Position numbers and translations under genes: made by a program. Shown one piece after another: positions 50,590-62,790 of a stretch of 64,000 nucleotides of DNA (position 1 is its first letter; the number at the start of each line of letters is the position of its first letter). The notes under the pieces are model-generated. The model saw only the letters and a list, made by a program, of their open reading frames with translations, searched no databases and was not told the DNA's origin. The DNA comes from Torymus aiolomorphi (Eukaryota > Arthropoda > Insecta > Hymenoptera > Torymidae), in assembly GCA_036365515.1 (NCBI GenBank), contig CM070873.1:45613511-45677510 (forward strand), in the 5' to 3' direction.

Positions 50590-51180
50590 ACAACAATAAT
50601 CCGTAACGGCAGGCAACACTTTTTCCAAAACGGTCAGGACGTTAACCCCCCGAGTGAGCAGCGACAACAAGCACCGGTGTTTGATTAATACTCGGGGATC
50701 AAGAGGCAGCAAGATCAAGTGGAAGAAAAGACACCACCGCCATCATCGCCACGCGCCGACAGCGAATGTAAAAACCAGCCAACTTATAGCGTCATGCGCG
50801 GGACAGAGACAGAGAGTAGGGGGAATCGATATTTTTTTCCGACCGACCTCTCGCCGCTCGGGTCTTTATAGTATAAAAATGCCTGAGCGCGTGTGTGTGT
50901 GTGTGTGTGGAGACAGAGGAGCGTGTGTATACGAAACTGCGATGCAGCCTTGCGCCTCTATCTCTCTCCCTCTTTCATTCTTTCAGTCTATACATATCGC
51001 GCGCGCGGTGAGAGATTTAAAGGGTTTCAGCCGGAGATAATCGGCTTGGAGAGTTCGTCTCTGTCTACGCGTCTTTTTCCATCGTTTTGAGCGACGGTTA
51101 CTTGGATTCTCGCGCCCCGTTATATATTCGCGGCGAAGCGGGACGCTTTCAGTATAGCACGGGTTGGAGCGTTTGCGATG
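50590..51180. other. CpG-rich patch with GT tract and promoter-like end
   Basis: A GT tract lies at 50890-50909, TATAAAAAT near 50873 and the stronger TATA-initiator pair at 51121-51156. A 128-codon plus frame (50654-51040) is low in complexity and unrecognised. Confidence 0.4.
51120..51156 (+). promoter_or_regulatory. TATA-initiator core promoter candidate
   Basis: TATATATT starts at 51121 (with T at 51120) and TTTCAGTATA places a TCAGTA initiator with its A at 51151, exactly 30 bp downstream. That spacing and the TCAGT core are the canonical arthropod arrangement. What is transcribed is unknown: the first ATG (51179) opens a three-codon frame, so the product would be a leader exon or a non-coding RNA. 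Confidence 0.42.
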
Positions 51181-52439
51181 AAAGAGTGAAATATTTTGTG
51201 ATTTTGTAGTATAATATACCTATTGAATTATTAAATCAAAATAGTATGATACTTTGTTAGTATAAAAATATAATATTGTTTTTGTGATTCACTTAAAGAA
51301 ATATTTCTGAAGTTTATATTACATCACTATTAAATTAGAAATAGTTTTTTGTGAAGCAAATTATAGGATGTTCATAGCATTGTAAATTTATTAGGAAACT
51401 TATGAAACGTGTATTTTAGTCAAGATTACGGTAATATGTAAGAACTACAAGAGAAATAGAGGGAATATGAGGAAATGAGGGAAAAATCGTATGTACTTAT
51501 GTAAAGTTAGCCAAAACTGTATGTCTTGTCCTGTCCATTTGCTTCTATTGATACATATATTTCGCGAATAAACTCTGAAATACAATTTAAGCATTTTTTC
51601 CTTGTTTGATTATAAATACTTATTGAACTATTAAATTTCTTCGGATTTTGAACGAAAATACAGTTTTTAAAAATTTAAAAAAAGAGTAAAAGTTCTAATT
51701 TTTTAAATCATAAATCCAATATTTAATTAATAATTTAGTTATTAGTAATTGAAACAATAAAAAAAGCAATAAGACTGTATATTTTTTGGAAAGAAGTATT
51801 TTAGAAATTCTTTTTATTAGAAATTCAGAAAGAATTTTGAAATTCCGGAATTCGTGTCTTACCAAAGTCGACTGTTTCTACTGCATTAAACATGGTCTAC
51901 ATAAATGTGCTTTGATATTTTTAAAAATTCTATTAAATATATTAATATTTACAATATGCTTTCAGTTTTATTTCTCAATGTTCATTTTTTGACAAATATT
52001 TCGATAGTAAAATTTTTCCATTTTCATCCATTAAAATTTAGTATAAAAACGGGTAAAATAAAAGTTATGGGACGTACTCACAAAGATTCGTTTAAATATT
52101 TCATGCCACATATTCCATCAAATAAAGCTTACCTGTAACAAAAAAAGAAAAATTGCAATTAAAATGGCGGTTTTATAATAATATTTATAAAATTAATAAA
52201 TTTTGTCTTTCAATGTGAAAAATGTTCTTAATACCTATAGTATAAATAGTTATGATTTACAGAGAAAATGTGGTATTCTACATTATTAATTCTTCGATAA
52301 CAAATGAAAGTTCATCAAATCGCAAAAATATCGTTTCATCTCATTAGGTACTACGCAAAAGCAAAAGCATTCGCCATCAAATTAACGTTTGCAGGATAAA
52401 CACCAGTTCCGATAATGTAATAAGTAATCTACCAACGCA
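51181..52439. other. AT-rich sequence, no gene seen
   Basis: Two short plus frames (68 and 77 codons, 51786-52138) have no recognisable features. Confidence 0.5.
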
Positions 52440-53170
52440 TTTTACTCGCGTGATATCACATCCTAGAGACACGGAAGCGAGCCTGACAATTTACATCTCA
52501 TCCACTCTCATATAACTTTACTCTCTCGCTCTTTCTCTCCGCACTTTTCACTCTCATTACGCACTCGGTCGGGAAGCCGAGGCCAATTAGCAGCCCTGCT
52601 GTGAAAAACAGCCACGCCAAAGGCTGCAGCGTGTAGGCGTTTGGTTTTAGCCCGGAGGCCGAAAAAGGTGTCGAGACCCTTTCTGTCTCACCCCGATTCT
52701 AAAACTAACTCAATTGACCTCATCAACGATGCGCGAAGCATCGAAATGACACGCAGTTGTCTCTCTCTCTCTCTCTCTCTCTCTCACTCACGCCGATCCT
52801 AGACGGAGTAAAAAGAAGCGAAGAGAGATGGGCCGGACGCGACGTTGCGTCGGAGCAAACGTAGGAGGAACGCGTTTGATTAAAACCCATTTATCACTCT
52901 CGGGGATTTGCGCCAGTGCGCACGCGCGTTTGCTTTAACACTATACGCTTGCTCTGTGTACGCGCGCTCGTGTGTGTGGATGGCGCGTCTGTCTTCTTTT
53001 TGCGGGGAAAAAGGAAGAGCCCGCGCGGCCATTGTCTTCTATTTACGCGTTGGTATCTCTTCTTGTCATTTGTATACGACGTCAAAGGAATTTCGAGATG
53101 TCAGTTGGAAAATGGGAGTTTTTGTCGTGTTAGAGGCGATGTTGCGTGTACGCGTGTATGTGCTTTTCTG
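52440..53170. other. CpG-rich patch with CT tract
   Basis: A CT tract lies at 52759-52785, preceded by a block with AGCCGAGGCCAATTAGCAG near 52575. Frames up to 113 codons overlap on both strands without a family match. Confidence 0.4.
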
Positions 53171-53406
53171 ATTCATATAAATGGAAGTTTTGTATACCTT
53201 CAGCAATATTGTGCAAATATTTTATACAGTGGGAGTGTAGATTCAGATGTACTTTAGTGATTAATTTCATTATATTAATTTTCAAAAGTATTAATAGAAT
53301 CATCCGAACTTTGTAAAGTAATGTATTGTGAATTTCTAAAAAGTTGCTGAACCCGGTTTAGTTATAAATCATATTATAGTAATAGTTAAGTAAAAACAAA
53401 TTACTA

Positions 53407-54503
53407 CACTGACAGAAAAACCCGGGGAAAAATTCCTATGTTGCTCTTGGAAGTTGCCCACAACTGCTTAAAATCGAAATATTTACTATCTTTTATATGA
53501 AAAAGTCCAATGTCACAAGTAAAACTTCCTATGCCAGCATAGTAAAAATTAACACGTGACTAATGGAACTTTATCTTTTGTACATTTTCCCAGGCTAGCA
53601 TGGTAAAAATTGAGAGAGTTTTAGAGTAAGAATTCACACGTTCAATCGTAAACACCCCGCGAGTGCACGAAAAGTTGACCTCTTCAATGTCAAAATAGGA
53701 AAGATTCAGACAGATACATGTCAACAAACTCAATCCACCTTGGCAACATCGAGACAAAACACAAACGCTAAACGCAACAACTGAATGTGCGTTCTAATCC
53801 AACATACTTGTTTTTATTTTTTTTTTTATTTTTTATGATAAGACAATTTTTAAAATCATTGTTTATTTGTAATATTTTTAAGGAAGGTTGTGAAAAACCA
53901 TTATATCGAAAATACAAATTCATTAATAAATAAATGAGCTTGTTTAATTTAAGGTATTGGTAATAGTTATAAAATGTTAAACAATATTCTTAATATATAA
54001 CATTTGTAATAAATTACGTTAAAATAGAGAATAATATTATTCGAGTTAAAGCATAATTTGTTATAAAATTAGCGCGCATAACTTACGTTTGGGGATATAC
54101 AAGTTCCAAAATTTTGTAGGACATATGTCTTTTAGGTAAGTGGTTAGCGCTCCCGACTACCGTGCCAAGGGTTCCAGGTTCGAGTCTCGATGCCGTCAAA
54201 AATTTTTAATTTATTTAATAAATTTTCTTTAATCATGTTTAATTCAAAAATAACTTCTGTATTGTCTAAATATAATAATTATGTGTCTGATACTCGCTCC
54301 CCCACTCCTAAAAAAAAAAAGATGTAATAATTTTTTTCGCTCTTTAAAATCAGTTATAAAAAAATTCCCATGTTAGACTTGGAATTTTTCCTACGTGTAT
54401 TGCAATTTCTGCTAAAAATCCGACATATGGTCGAGTTACGATTCCAACATGGTAATTTTTACATGACAACATAAGAATTTTTACCAGATTTTTTCTGTCA
54501 GTG
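53407..54503. mobile_element. CACKGA-family TIR element, 1097 bp, carrying a tRNA-like cassette
   Basis: The ends are CACTGACAGAAAAA and its inverse TTTTTTCTGTCAGTG, flanked by TA (53405-53406 and 54504-54505). Subterminal similarity continues in words such as CCATGTTGGAATTTTTAC in both halves. The interior is AT-rich with no transposase frame. Segment 54087-54200 matches the tRNA-like region of the 28430 element, which ties the two to one family. Confidence 0.87.
54131..54195 (+). other. tRNA-like cassette inside the 53407 element
   Basis: GTAAGTGGTTAGCGCTCCC (A-box region) and AGGTTCGAGTCTC (B-box region) align with the cassette at 29836-29900. The word ATATACAAGTTCCAAAATTT about 40 bp upstream is also shared. 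The middle differs at many bases, so the copies are old relative to each other or were captured separately. Confidence 0.6.
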
Positions 54504-54505
54504 TA

Positions 54506-55079
54506 ACATGCGGAGCGTATTTTTCGCTGCATAGCAGCACGAATCGTACATTCATTAAAGCATATTCAATAAAGCCCAAATTAAAAAAAAAAATTATTAA
54601 ACAAGAAAAACTTTTCAATATTCCAAGAACAAGGTTTTATTATTATTTATTAAATCAAATTTTAACCAACCAGATATTTGATATTATAGTACTAAAAACC
54701 ATATAATGAAATGACAAAGGTAATTAAATTTAAAAAAGTTCTGTTATCGTAACATTTTAATAATAATTCTGACTGTACGTACGTACATAGTTCTGTTAAA
54801 AATATAAATTCAGATTCATGATTTCCTTATTTTACATATTAACTAAAAATACATTTGGATATTGAAAATAAATGTACAGCATTATATTATAATGACAATG
54901 TTACACAAAACTTTGCGTTGCCATATGAAAAGCCATTGTTCGATCGGGGGAAAACAGGTTACAATGTATTTTCCAGTTACACAGATGATACGAGAAGTAT
55001 CGATAAAACTAAATTCCGTTCAAAAACAGTATCGCTTATAGAATTTTCTGGGCGTTTCCAATTTTACAAATGATTTCCA
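54506..55079. other. AT-rich sequence, no gene seen
   Basis: A 72-codon plus frame (54855-55073) has no recognisable features. Confidence 0.5.
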
Positions 55080-55510
55080 CCTACTTTGATCACAACCACG
55101 ACTCATATTTTCCATCCATCCAAAACACAACCACAGGTACGAAAAACACCTCGCGGCTCTGTTACGGCAAAATAGTGGCTCTATAGGGGAAAGGGATCGT
55201 CAAAGGGCAGCGTGAAATTGGCTGGCAATGTAAATTCCGTCGCATGCATTTACGCCTCCATCCCATTGAAAGCGAGCTCGCTTTCTCCATCTCACTCTCT
55301 TTTGCGAGCGCGCGCTAATTTGCTGAGCCGTGCAGCCTGCGCGTAATGGCAGCTTCTTCTTTGGAGAGCGCAAACAGCGCGCGCGCTTCTATTCTTCCAG
55401 GCGTCTTGCGCATAAAAGCATTTTACGTCACGTATGTGTGTGTGTGTGTGTCTGTATAGGTGCACGTGACAATCGAGGCGCTCTCAGCGTTGGTTTATCA
55501 AAAAGTCAAT
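55080..55510. other. Last CpG-rich patch, with GT tract
   Basis: Contains GAGCGCGCGCTAATTTG near 55307-55323 and a GT tract at 55435-55451. From here to the window's end CpG-rich patches are absent except inside mobile elements. Confidence 0.4.
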
Positions 55511-56023
55511 AGTCATTTTTAAATTCTTAATTAAAAAGCTTTTTTGATATCTACGTGTTATTTAATTAAAAAAAAAAACTTATTATTTAACAAAATATGA
55601 TTGCATAGTAGTTAAAAGATTTTTTATATTGCTTAATATTGCTATATTGTATGCTTGTATTTTAATACCAATCAGCGGATGGGAACATAGTTTATACATA
55701 TCAGCAAAGTGCGTGTAAATATTTACAGTAGTGCTTGCATCATTGATGAAAGATCCAGCCTGAGAAAGTTGGGTAATAAACAGCGTTGGTTTATCCAAAA
55801 GTCTACGCTCATAGTTCATGACTGTAGACGAGTGGCGCCACAACGTCATATCATTGATTTTCGCTATTTTAAACCTGTATTTTCAAATGCAAAAGTTGTG
55901 TAACGAATTTTCGAATTTTGCGATTTGATTCGAACTACTATATATTTTTAAACGCTTAAGGAAGTTTTTTGGAAAATTCTAGTATTTGTTGTACTCTATA
56001 CATTTTTGCTAAATAGAATTTTT

Positions 56024-56197
56024 CGTGATTGTTACGATAAATGCTGTTGAAGGCTGCGCACCTCGGTACACGTGTTACGATGTGCGCACAACACAATCAT
56101 AAAAAATTGTACAATAATACATAAACTACTGAAATTTTCCGTACATTTTATGTACCGTGGCGCGCGGCCTTCAACAGCATTTATCGTAATAATCACG
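56024..56197. mobile_element. Short TIR element (MITE) upstream of the protease gene
   Basis: Arms of 36 bp, CGTGATTGTTACGATAAATG followed by CTGTTGAAGGCTGCGC, are inverted copies with two mismatches. The target duplication cannot be fixed because the sequence outside the arms is ambiguous. It lies about 110 bp upstream of the protease TATA box and so may contribute to that promoter. Confidence 0.75.
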
Positions 56198-56304
56198 TAC
56201 TAACCATGCTAATGATAGCACGAAAGAAATAGTTGACTCCAACACTTATGTTTATTTTATTTTTAATTTATAATTCTATTAATGATCATTTGATAAGGTC
56301 GGTG

Positions 56305-56348
56305 TATATAAGGAAGATTTTTTTTTTTCATTTTCACTTATTGCAGTC
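56305..56348 (+). promoter_or_regulatory. TATA promoter of the serine protease gene
   Basis: TATATAAGG starts at 56305. An initiator-like TTTCACTTA puts the start site near 56336, 31 bp downstream, leaving a leader of about a dozen bases before the ATG at 56349. Confidence 0.65.
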
Positions 56349-57933
56349 ATGAAGGTTTTGTGTATTTTGTTGTGCGTCGCTTTCGCAAGTGGCTTCTATA
56401 TAGGTAAAAGAGATTTTAAATAGTATTTTTGTTGATTAAAATAAATTTTTTAATTAAATATTGTATTTCAATTTCTAATAGATAACAATGAAACACATGA
56501 AGAGAAAATTGTTGGAGGAGATTACGTTAGAATAGTAGATGTACCATATCAAGTAAATAAATATCAACTAAATTTTGTAACATTCATTCCTTTGCAGCAA
56601 TTTCTTTAATGTAACTGGTTAAAAAATTAATAGATTATTTGATAGATTTATTAATAGATTTATTTATTAATAGACTGTTGAATAAAATAGCCCATGAACG
56701 ATATTAATAGATGTACTTGCTTTATTGCATTATGTATTGAATAAATTTCATACAAAACAGTTTATAGAAATTTAAAAGTTTTTTAAAATAATTCAAGAAG
56801 ATGTTAAATCTGATTAAAGCTCCTTATATCTTGTACATCAACATAATAATTTCAATATAAATCTTTAAGCTCATAGCTCTCAGGATGAAAGTATTTAAAT
56901 TTGTTTTTAGGCTAGCTTGCTTTGGTTCAGAATAAACAACTTCTGCGGTGCAACTATTATACATAAATCTTGGGTTATAACTACTGCACACTGTGTCTAG
57001 TAAGATTTCATTTAATTTTTAGAATTACATTAAGTATTTCTATATAATAGAACTTCTTACAAAAAATTAAATTAATCTCTTCATTGCAAAATAGTAATAA
57101 ATCGCATATATCAGTACGAACTGGCAGTGGATTCTTACAAAATTCAGGTAAAGTACACAGAGTTGAGGACATTATAAAGCATGATGATTTTGAGGACCAC
57201 TCCAAAAACAACGACATTGCTTTAATCAAGGTAATTAAATACGTTTATTTTACCTGTGAATTACTTAGAAAGGATTTAGTATAGATATAATATCACTATT
57301 CATGACAATGCTAGTATTTCAATGTGTGTAATAATAGTTTTATAAAACTTCGAAACTTGTTAAATAAATTTCAGTACAAATTTTAATTTTTGATTAAGAA
57401 CTAAGAACTTGTGACTACGAATATTGTCATTATATTTTTCATCCAGCTTACAGTGCCTATTAGATTAAATAATAAACAACGACCTATAGAACTTGCAAAG
57501 CCACACGATATTCCCAGAGAAGGTGAATTGATGTACATTTCTGGTTTTGGAAAGATAGGGGTAAGTTCTTATCCCTTACAGAGAAAGGTATTCTTTTTTT
57601 TCTAGAATTTCTTTAGTTAATTTAATTAACTATTTTTAGGAACATCTGGAAAAATCTGATGTTTTGAAGGCTGCATACATACCTGTAAGGAATCAAGAAA
57701 ATTGTCAAAGCGTTTACAGGCCATATCCCATACCCGATAATATGTTTTGTGCGGGCAATGGACACGCTGATGCGTGCTATGGTGATTCTGGTGGACCTGG
57801 TGTTATTCATGGTAAACTCTATGGAATCATTTCCTTTGGTAAAAATTGTAAATCGACAGTATATCCTGGAGTGTTCACTGCGGTGTACAAATACTTTCAT
57901 TGGATTGAAGAAAAAACTAGACTCAGGTTCTAA
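56349..57933 (+). CDS. Trypsin-like serine protease (S1 family), six exons
   Basis: A secreted endopeptidase expected to cut after Lys or Arg. Exons: 56349-56403, 56482-56552, 56911-56999, 57095-57230, 57447-57560 and 57640-57933. All introns are GT-AG, and together the exons read 252 residues without a stop, the usual size for a simple insect trypsin. Residues 1 to about 15 are a signal peptide. A short propeptide ends at Lys27 before the mature N-terminus IVGG (28-31). The catalytic triad is His69 (TTAHC), Asp112 (NNDIALIK) and Ser205 (GDSGGP). Asp199 at the base of the S1 pocket, with Gly222 and a following PGV, marks trypsin specificity. Cysteine pairs 54-70, 177-192 and 201-225 are present. 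There is no clip, CUB or other added domain. The usual GWG is GFG. Roles such as digestion cannot be told from sequence. Confidence 0.93.
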
Positions 57934-57982
57934 AATTTATAAACCTAACATAGTATAAAAAATACTTGTTTTATATGATAAA

Positions 57983-57988
57983 AATAAA
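57983..57988 (+). terminator. Polyadenylation signal of the protease gene
   Basis: AATAAA lies 50 bp after the stop codon, the expected distance for a short 3' UTR. Confidence 0.6.
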
Positions 57989-57989
57989 A

Positions 57990-59080
57990 TTTTGAACATA
58001 AAGAAAAAATTAAGTTTGACTCTTCCTTCTAATAACGTCACACGATTAGATACTGACCGATTACTCCCAAAATAAGTATGTGGAATATACACCAATATTT
58101 TACGGTTTACGGTAAGTTCAATTAGTAAAAACAATCTCTTCTCGAGACACCAAATCTACCTTCTGTATTTGATTTTTCTACTACTATTATTATACTTTAT
58201 GCCCTTGATACGAAAACTACTATTTAATAATCATCTTTCTACAAAAAAAACCTGTGTTAATTTTTTTTTATGACCGAAGATTGTTCTAAGATGTACGAAA
58301 CCAATACCTAACTCAAACTGAACCAATTATGAATGATATTTAAATTTCCCATTTAGAATACTATTTACTACCAAGGGGAACGGTTGTAACTTTCCCACAG
58401 AAAAGTCTTGACTATTTTAAAATAGATACGCTTTACGATTATTTTATATGTTCAATGTTATATATAATCTTAAAATTTGCACATCTATTTACTTGTTAGA
58501 TAGTTTTTATAATCTTTTTCGCTCGTTTTCGTATCATGAATACTTGCAATGTAACAGTCGATAGAAGAGACATCATTTTTTAACGAAATAGAGGATATTT
58601 GAGATTAGATTGCCCATGTCTCAAGAAAAAGGGCCTATGAGATGGGATTAGTAACACTGAGCTTCATTTCTAGATACCAGAAATCGATTCTCAAATACCC
58701 GTTGAATTCCGTTTCCCGGAGGGTGTGCACTCTCCTTGATAGATGGGTACTGTTGAATATACCTATCATACTTTGGCGATTATTCAGGATATTTTTTGTC
58801 TTAAAACAAGGCAACCATAGGTTATTGAAAAACTGTTTTTGGAGGTCAAAGTTACGAAATAGAATATAAATATCCCAAACAGTTTTGATTTTCAGGTGAT
58901 GTCGAAGCCAATGGATTTACATGTAGTTCCTCTACAAGGGTAAAAAGCTGGTACGAGACGATGACAATAGACGATGAGCAATACAATGACGATTCGTTTC
59001 TCTTTTTGTTCGTTTTATTTACAAAAGTGAGTGGACTGCAGAAATATGTGATTTTAACTACAGTTTTTATTGTTATACAG
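57990..59080. other. Intergenic sequence between the two protease loci
   Basis: AT-rich. A first exon for the downstream paralogue should lie here (signal peptide ending in phase 1), but I found none. The best hydrophobic candidate (ATG at 58961, donor after 59026) ends in phase 0 and would not join the next exon in frame. Confidence 0.5.
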
Positions 59081-60901
59081 ACAACTCCGGTTGTGAGAAG
59101 GCTAAAATTGTTGGGGGTGACTATGTCGATATAATCAGAGCACCGTATCAAGTAAGAGACATATTTTTATTGTACTAGAGTTCGACACGCGCGCTTCGCG
59201 CGCTGATTTTTTTTTTAAGTTACAAAAGAAGCTGTATAATTAATGAACGGTTTATTTTTTATTTACAAGAGAAATGTTAAGATTGTATGGGCTATATGTA
59301 AAAAATAATGTCAGATCAATAAAGTTTCGTCAATAGGTCAATAATATCATTATAAACGTCTCTGCCAAATTTGAATATGATTTGCAAGATAGTTTTCGAG
59401 ATATTGTAGTTTAAAATTAACGTGGGTTCTTATGGAGATTCTCTGAATATGGCTAGACTCGTCGTAGTTATTGAAAAAATTAAGTTGAAAAAATAGTGTT
59501 TAGTTCTTGTAAATTTGTGTATATGTAAAAGAAAACCTTTGTAATCGATTGCAATTGAAATGAATTGCTTTTGCGAGCTAGGTAATAAGGCGTACAGTCA
59601 TACTAAAAAGTGAAAGAAATGAGCAATACAATGTTCTAAAACCGATGTAAAGTTTTCTTCATTCTAAAAAACATTTTACATATTTGTTTACTCTTAGTAC
59701 TGTAGAATATTAGTGGTTTCGATGAATTATACGACCAAAATATTTGTCTTAAATTTTTAAATGAGACCTTACGGCCAATACAACCTTAATGCACTTATTT
59801 TGAATTCATTTAAACATTATGATGTTTTTCATCAAGCTATGTTATAGTATTTGTTATTTTTTTAATATATGATTTGTCTTTATCTTTTGAATTTAGTTCT
59901 AGTGATTCATTCCATTCCATAGTTTCCTGCTTTAACAAATTTAAAGGTTCATTCAATTCTATATTATCAGAATGTCACTACAATGATAAAGATTAATCAA
60001 GTTCAATTTCATTTAAATAAGCTTTTTTTATGTTATGATTTTGTTCAATAAGTAAAATTGCCACTAAGATAGATAAACAATAACATAATTATGAAAATAT
60101 CTGTTTTCTGTGTTTAATAATGTTAAACATATAAAAAGGCAAAGTGAAAGTATAACATTCAAGATGAATATTTTTATATTGAGAAAACCATGTTTTTAAT
60201 TTTAACTAAATAAAAAGATCCTTACACTAATCCGACCATCATCACTAATAAAAAACCGCTCCCAATATACATTGGCACTTAGCTTCCTCAAACTAATGTA
60301 TTTATTCCTCTTTTTAATGTTTTATATGACAATAATTAATTGTATTATACAAAAGTTTCTCTATCTATCAAATATTGTCTGAAAAACGCTATTCGAAAAT
60401 ATTTTTAAAAAATTTTCGACCTCAAATATCTTTGGTCGTGACAGTTCGATTTTTTTGCGCAATGAACAGTTTGAAGATATAAAAAATCTATATCCTCTAT
60501 ACCAAATTTCAGGACGATTAATTGGTTTTTATTCTTGTCATCGTGTGTCAGTGAAAATGCGTTTTTTTTAAATAATTTTTTTCTCAAAAACAAATGAAGA
60601 TAATCTCTTGAAATTTATACCAAATATTATCTTCAATAAGCGTAATAAGTAAATAAAATTTTGAGTCGATAATCAAATATTTTTTGAAAAATTAATTTAC
60701 GAATTATAAGAACATTTTCCATGATATATTAAAGATAATTTGAAAATTAAAAACAGAAAACGTAGATAGTTTAAAGATTTTTTGGTTATAAAAAAAAAAG
60801 AAAATCGATAAAAAATTAAAACCGAGTATTTTTTCGGTACCAAGAGAATAAGCTTTGTCCGACGAAAATAGGTGAAATGGTTTTCGAGATATCGAGTGTT
60901 T

Positions 60902-60908
60902 ACACACA

Positions 60909-60940
<32 letters not shown>

Positions 60941-61054
60941 TACACACACACACACGCACGCACGCACACACACACACACGCACGCACACACGCACGCACA
61001 CACGCACGCACGCACGCACGCACGCAGGCACGCACGCGCACACACACACACACA
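60902..61054. repeat. Compound (CA)n / (CGCA)n microsatellite
   Basis: CA dinucleotides interrupted by TACA give way to alternating CACA and CGCACGCA blocks. Frames through it translate as His-Thr-Arg or Cys-Val-Arg-Ala repeats and are not genes. Confidence 0.95.
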
Positions 61055-61568
61055 AAATTTTCTCAAAATTGACATTTCAACATTATCGCCTTAAATTATC
61101 TTTTTGAACATTTTTTTCTCGAAAATTTTTGTCACCGACAAAATTTGTCAATTTTTGTTGCAAAGCTTCCTCTAAGGGGAATCAAAATAGATATAAATTT
61201 ACATTTCTACTAAAAACAATAAAATAAAAGTTAATATAAACATAACTCCATTTATCTATAAAAGTCCCTCTAAAACCATTTAAAAAAAAAAAAAAAAACA
61301 TTCCCTATATAAAAAATATATATGTACAAATATAACGTAGAAAATTAATTCAAAATTTACCAATATTACTTTTTTGATCAAGTAATGAATAAATATTTTT
61401 TTTAAATAAAAATTATTCATCGATTTATCAATTGATTATCAATTTCTATCAATTAATATATATCATATTTTCCCGCTCACAACACATGCGCTATCTCTAT
61501 ATACCATTCCACCATAAGTCTAAACTCTAAGGGTGTCTCTATAACCTTGCGCGTGCATATGCCCTCCC

Positions 61569-61651
61569 GTGTATAAGGTATACCTATAGTGCTCTCCTAT
61601 AAGGTATACCTACATATAGCGCTCTCCTATATATAGGTATACCTTATACAC
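61569..61651. repeat. Palindromic block of GGTATACC units
   Basis: GTGTATAAGGTATACCTATA and its inverse bound an 83-bp block that contains a third, direct copy (TATAAGGTATACCTA near 61598-61612) and two GCTCTCCTATA words. It could be a short hairpin element or a local duplication. Confidence 0.8.
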
Positions 61652-61735
61652 GGCGAGCGCACACACGCGCGCTACACGGTTGTAAAGACTCCCTAAGTCA
61701 CTATAGGGCATTTGCGCATGCGCCAAAAATTCAAG

Positions 61736-61818
61736 ATTTCGAGATTTCGAGATATTCGAGATATTCGAGATATTCGAGAAAAAATCAACATGGCGTCGCA
61801 ACATGGCGTCGACCATGC
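61736..61818. repeat. Short tandem repeats GAGATATTC and ACATGGCGTCG
   Basis: Imperfect nonamers GAGATTTC/GAGATATTC repeat about five times at 61737-61779. They are followed by two tandem copies of AACATGGCGTCG at 61788-61810. Confidence 0.85.
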
Positions 61819-62730
61819 CAAGGATGCATTTTTTATAGAGGGAACCACTTTAGAATCGTTATCTAGTACATTTGACATATACTTTATTTGACAAAATGCA
61901 CAAGTGACTATTGTTAATATAACTGTTTTTAAATGTTAGTAAGGGTACTCGTAATTTATAAATAATTGGCAATTAAGTTTATATATACAGTTTTATTTAT
62001 CTACTTTCACTAGTTTTCATTGGTTGAAATGTACTATATGTTTCTTGTAGTCTGAACTGTCTGAACTGTTTTGAATTTAATAACGTGAAGTTTACTTTAT
62101 AATGTCACACAACATTAACATCGTTTATTAAGAAAATTTTCAAAAATTCATAAACATTCGTACGGCTTACCTTGCAATAAAACGCCATAAAACATATATG
62201 ACAATTACTTTAATATTTAACATATTTTTTTATTAAATTATTTTACTTCATTCTAAATATCTTATATCGTTTTACACGTTATATAGGCTCAACTTCTTCA
62301 ATTAGGATCGGCTATTTGCGGAGCAACCATCATTTTTGAATATTGGTTAGTTTCTAATGCTCACTATTTCGAGTGAGAGTATTTTCTGAAAATTCGTGTT
62401 AGCAAATAAATTATTTTAAAACTAAACTGAATTGAACACTTAATTATTACAGACACCTGCGACATGTCCATCCTTACCGGATCTACACACAGATCTAGAG
62501 GAGGTCAAAGACATCAAATCGACAAAGTCATTGTTCATCGCGACTACGATGAATACACCAATGATAATGATATTAGTTTAATTAAGGTAAAATTTATCTT
62601 GATGTAAAAGTATATTTTATTGCTTTCTCAAAGAGAAAGCTTGGTAACGGTGAAATTTTCGACCTCGAGATTTCGATGATTTTCGATATTTCTGAGTTCC
62701 CTGAGTCGAGATATGCATTTTCAAGAAAAT

Positions 62731-62790
62731 GTCTGTGTGTGTACGCGTGTGTGTGTGCGTGTGTGTGTGTGTGTGTATGTGTGTATGTGT
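62731..62790. repeat. (GT)n microsatellite, imperfect
   Basis: GT dinucleotides interrupted by AC, GC and AT, just downstream of the last recognisable exon of the paralogue. Confidence 0.9.

Larger units (their letters stand above)
59152..62286. other. Expanded intron of the protease paralogue
   Basis: AT-rich and repeat-like. It includes CGCGCGCTTCGCGCGC near 59190-59205, a compound CA/CGCA microsatellite, a palindromic block at 61569-61651 and short tandem repeats at 61736-61818. No transposase or reverse-transcriptase frame is visible. Confidence 0.6.
59081..62586 (+). pseudogene. Second trypsin-like paralogue, partial and probably disabled
   Basis: Three segments match exons 2 to 4 of the upstream protease in order, orientation and splice positions. 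59081-59151 encodes a propeptide ending in Lys followed by IVGGDYV. 62287-62372 encodes the CGATII strand and the catalytic His in SNAHY. 62453-62586 ends in the Asp motif NDNDISLIK. Oddities: no signal-peptide exon is found. The Cys that should follow His is Tyr, losing a conserved disulfide while its partner Cys remains. Joining the second and third segments at their only good GT-AG sites shifts the frame and gives a stop within 16 codons. Intron 2 is 3.1 kb against 0.36 kb upstream. Exons 5 and 6 are not seen before the window ends. A tandem duplicate that decayed is most likely. Unusual splicing or a sequence error remains possible. Confidence 0.8.

Noticed and set aside
58642..58869. A 75-codon frame between the two protease loci
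   Set aside because: No protease or other family motif. It falls where an intergenic spacer is expected.
58961..59026. Possible signal-peptide exon for the protease paralogue
   Set aside because: Its donor leaves phase 0 while the next exon needs phase 1, and joining them gives an early stop.
60697..61107. Cys-Val-Arg-Ala repeat frames on both strands
   Set aside because: They translate the compound CA/CGCA microsatellite.
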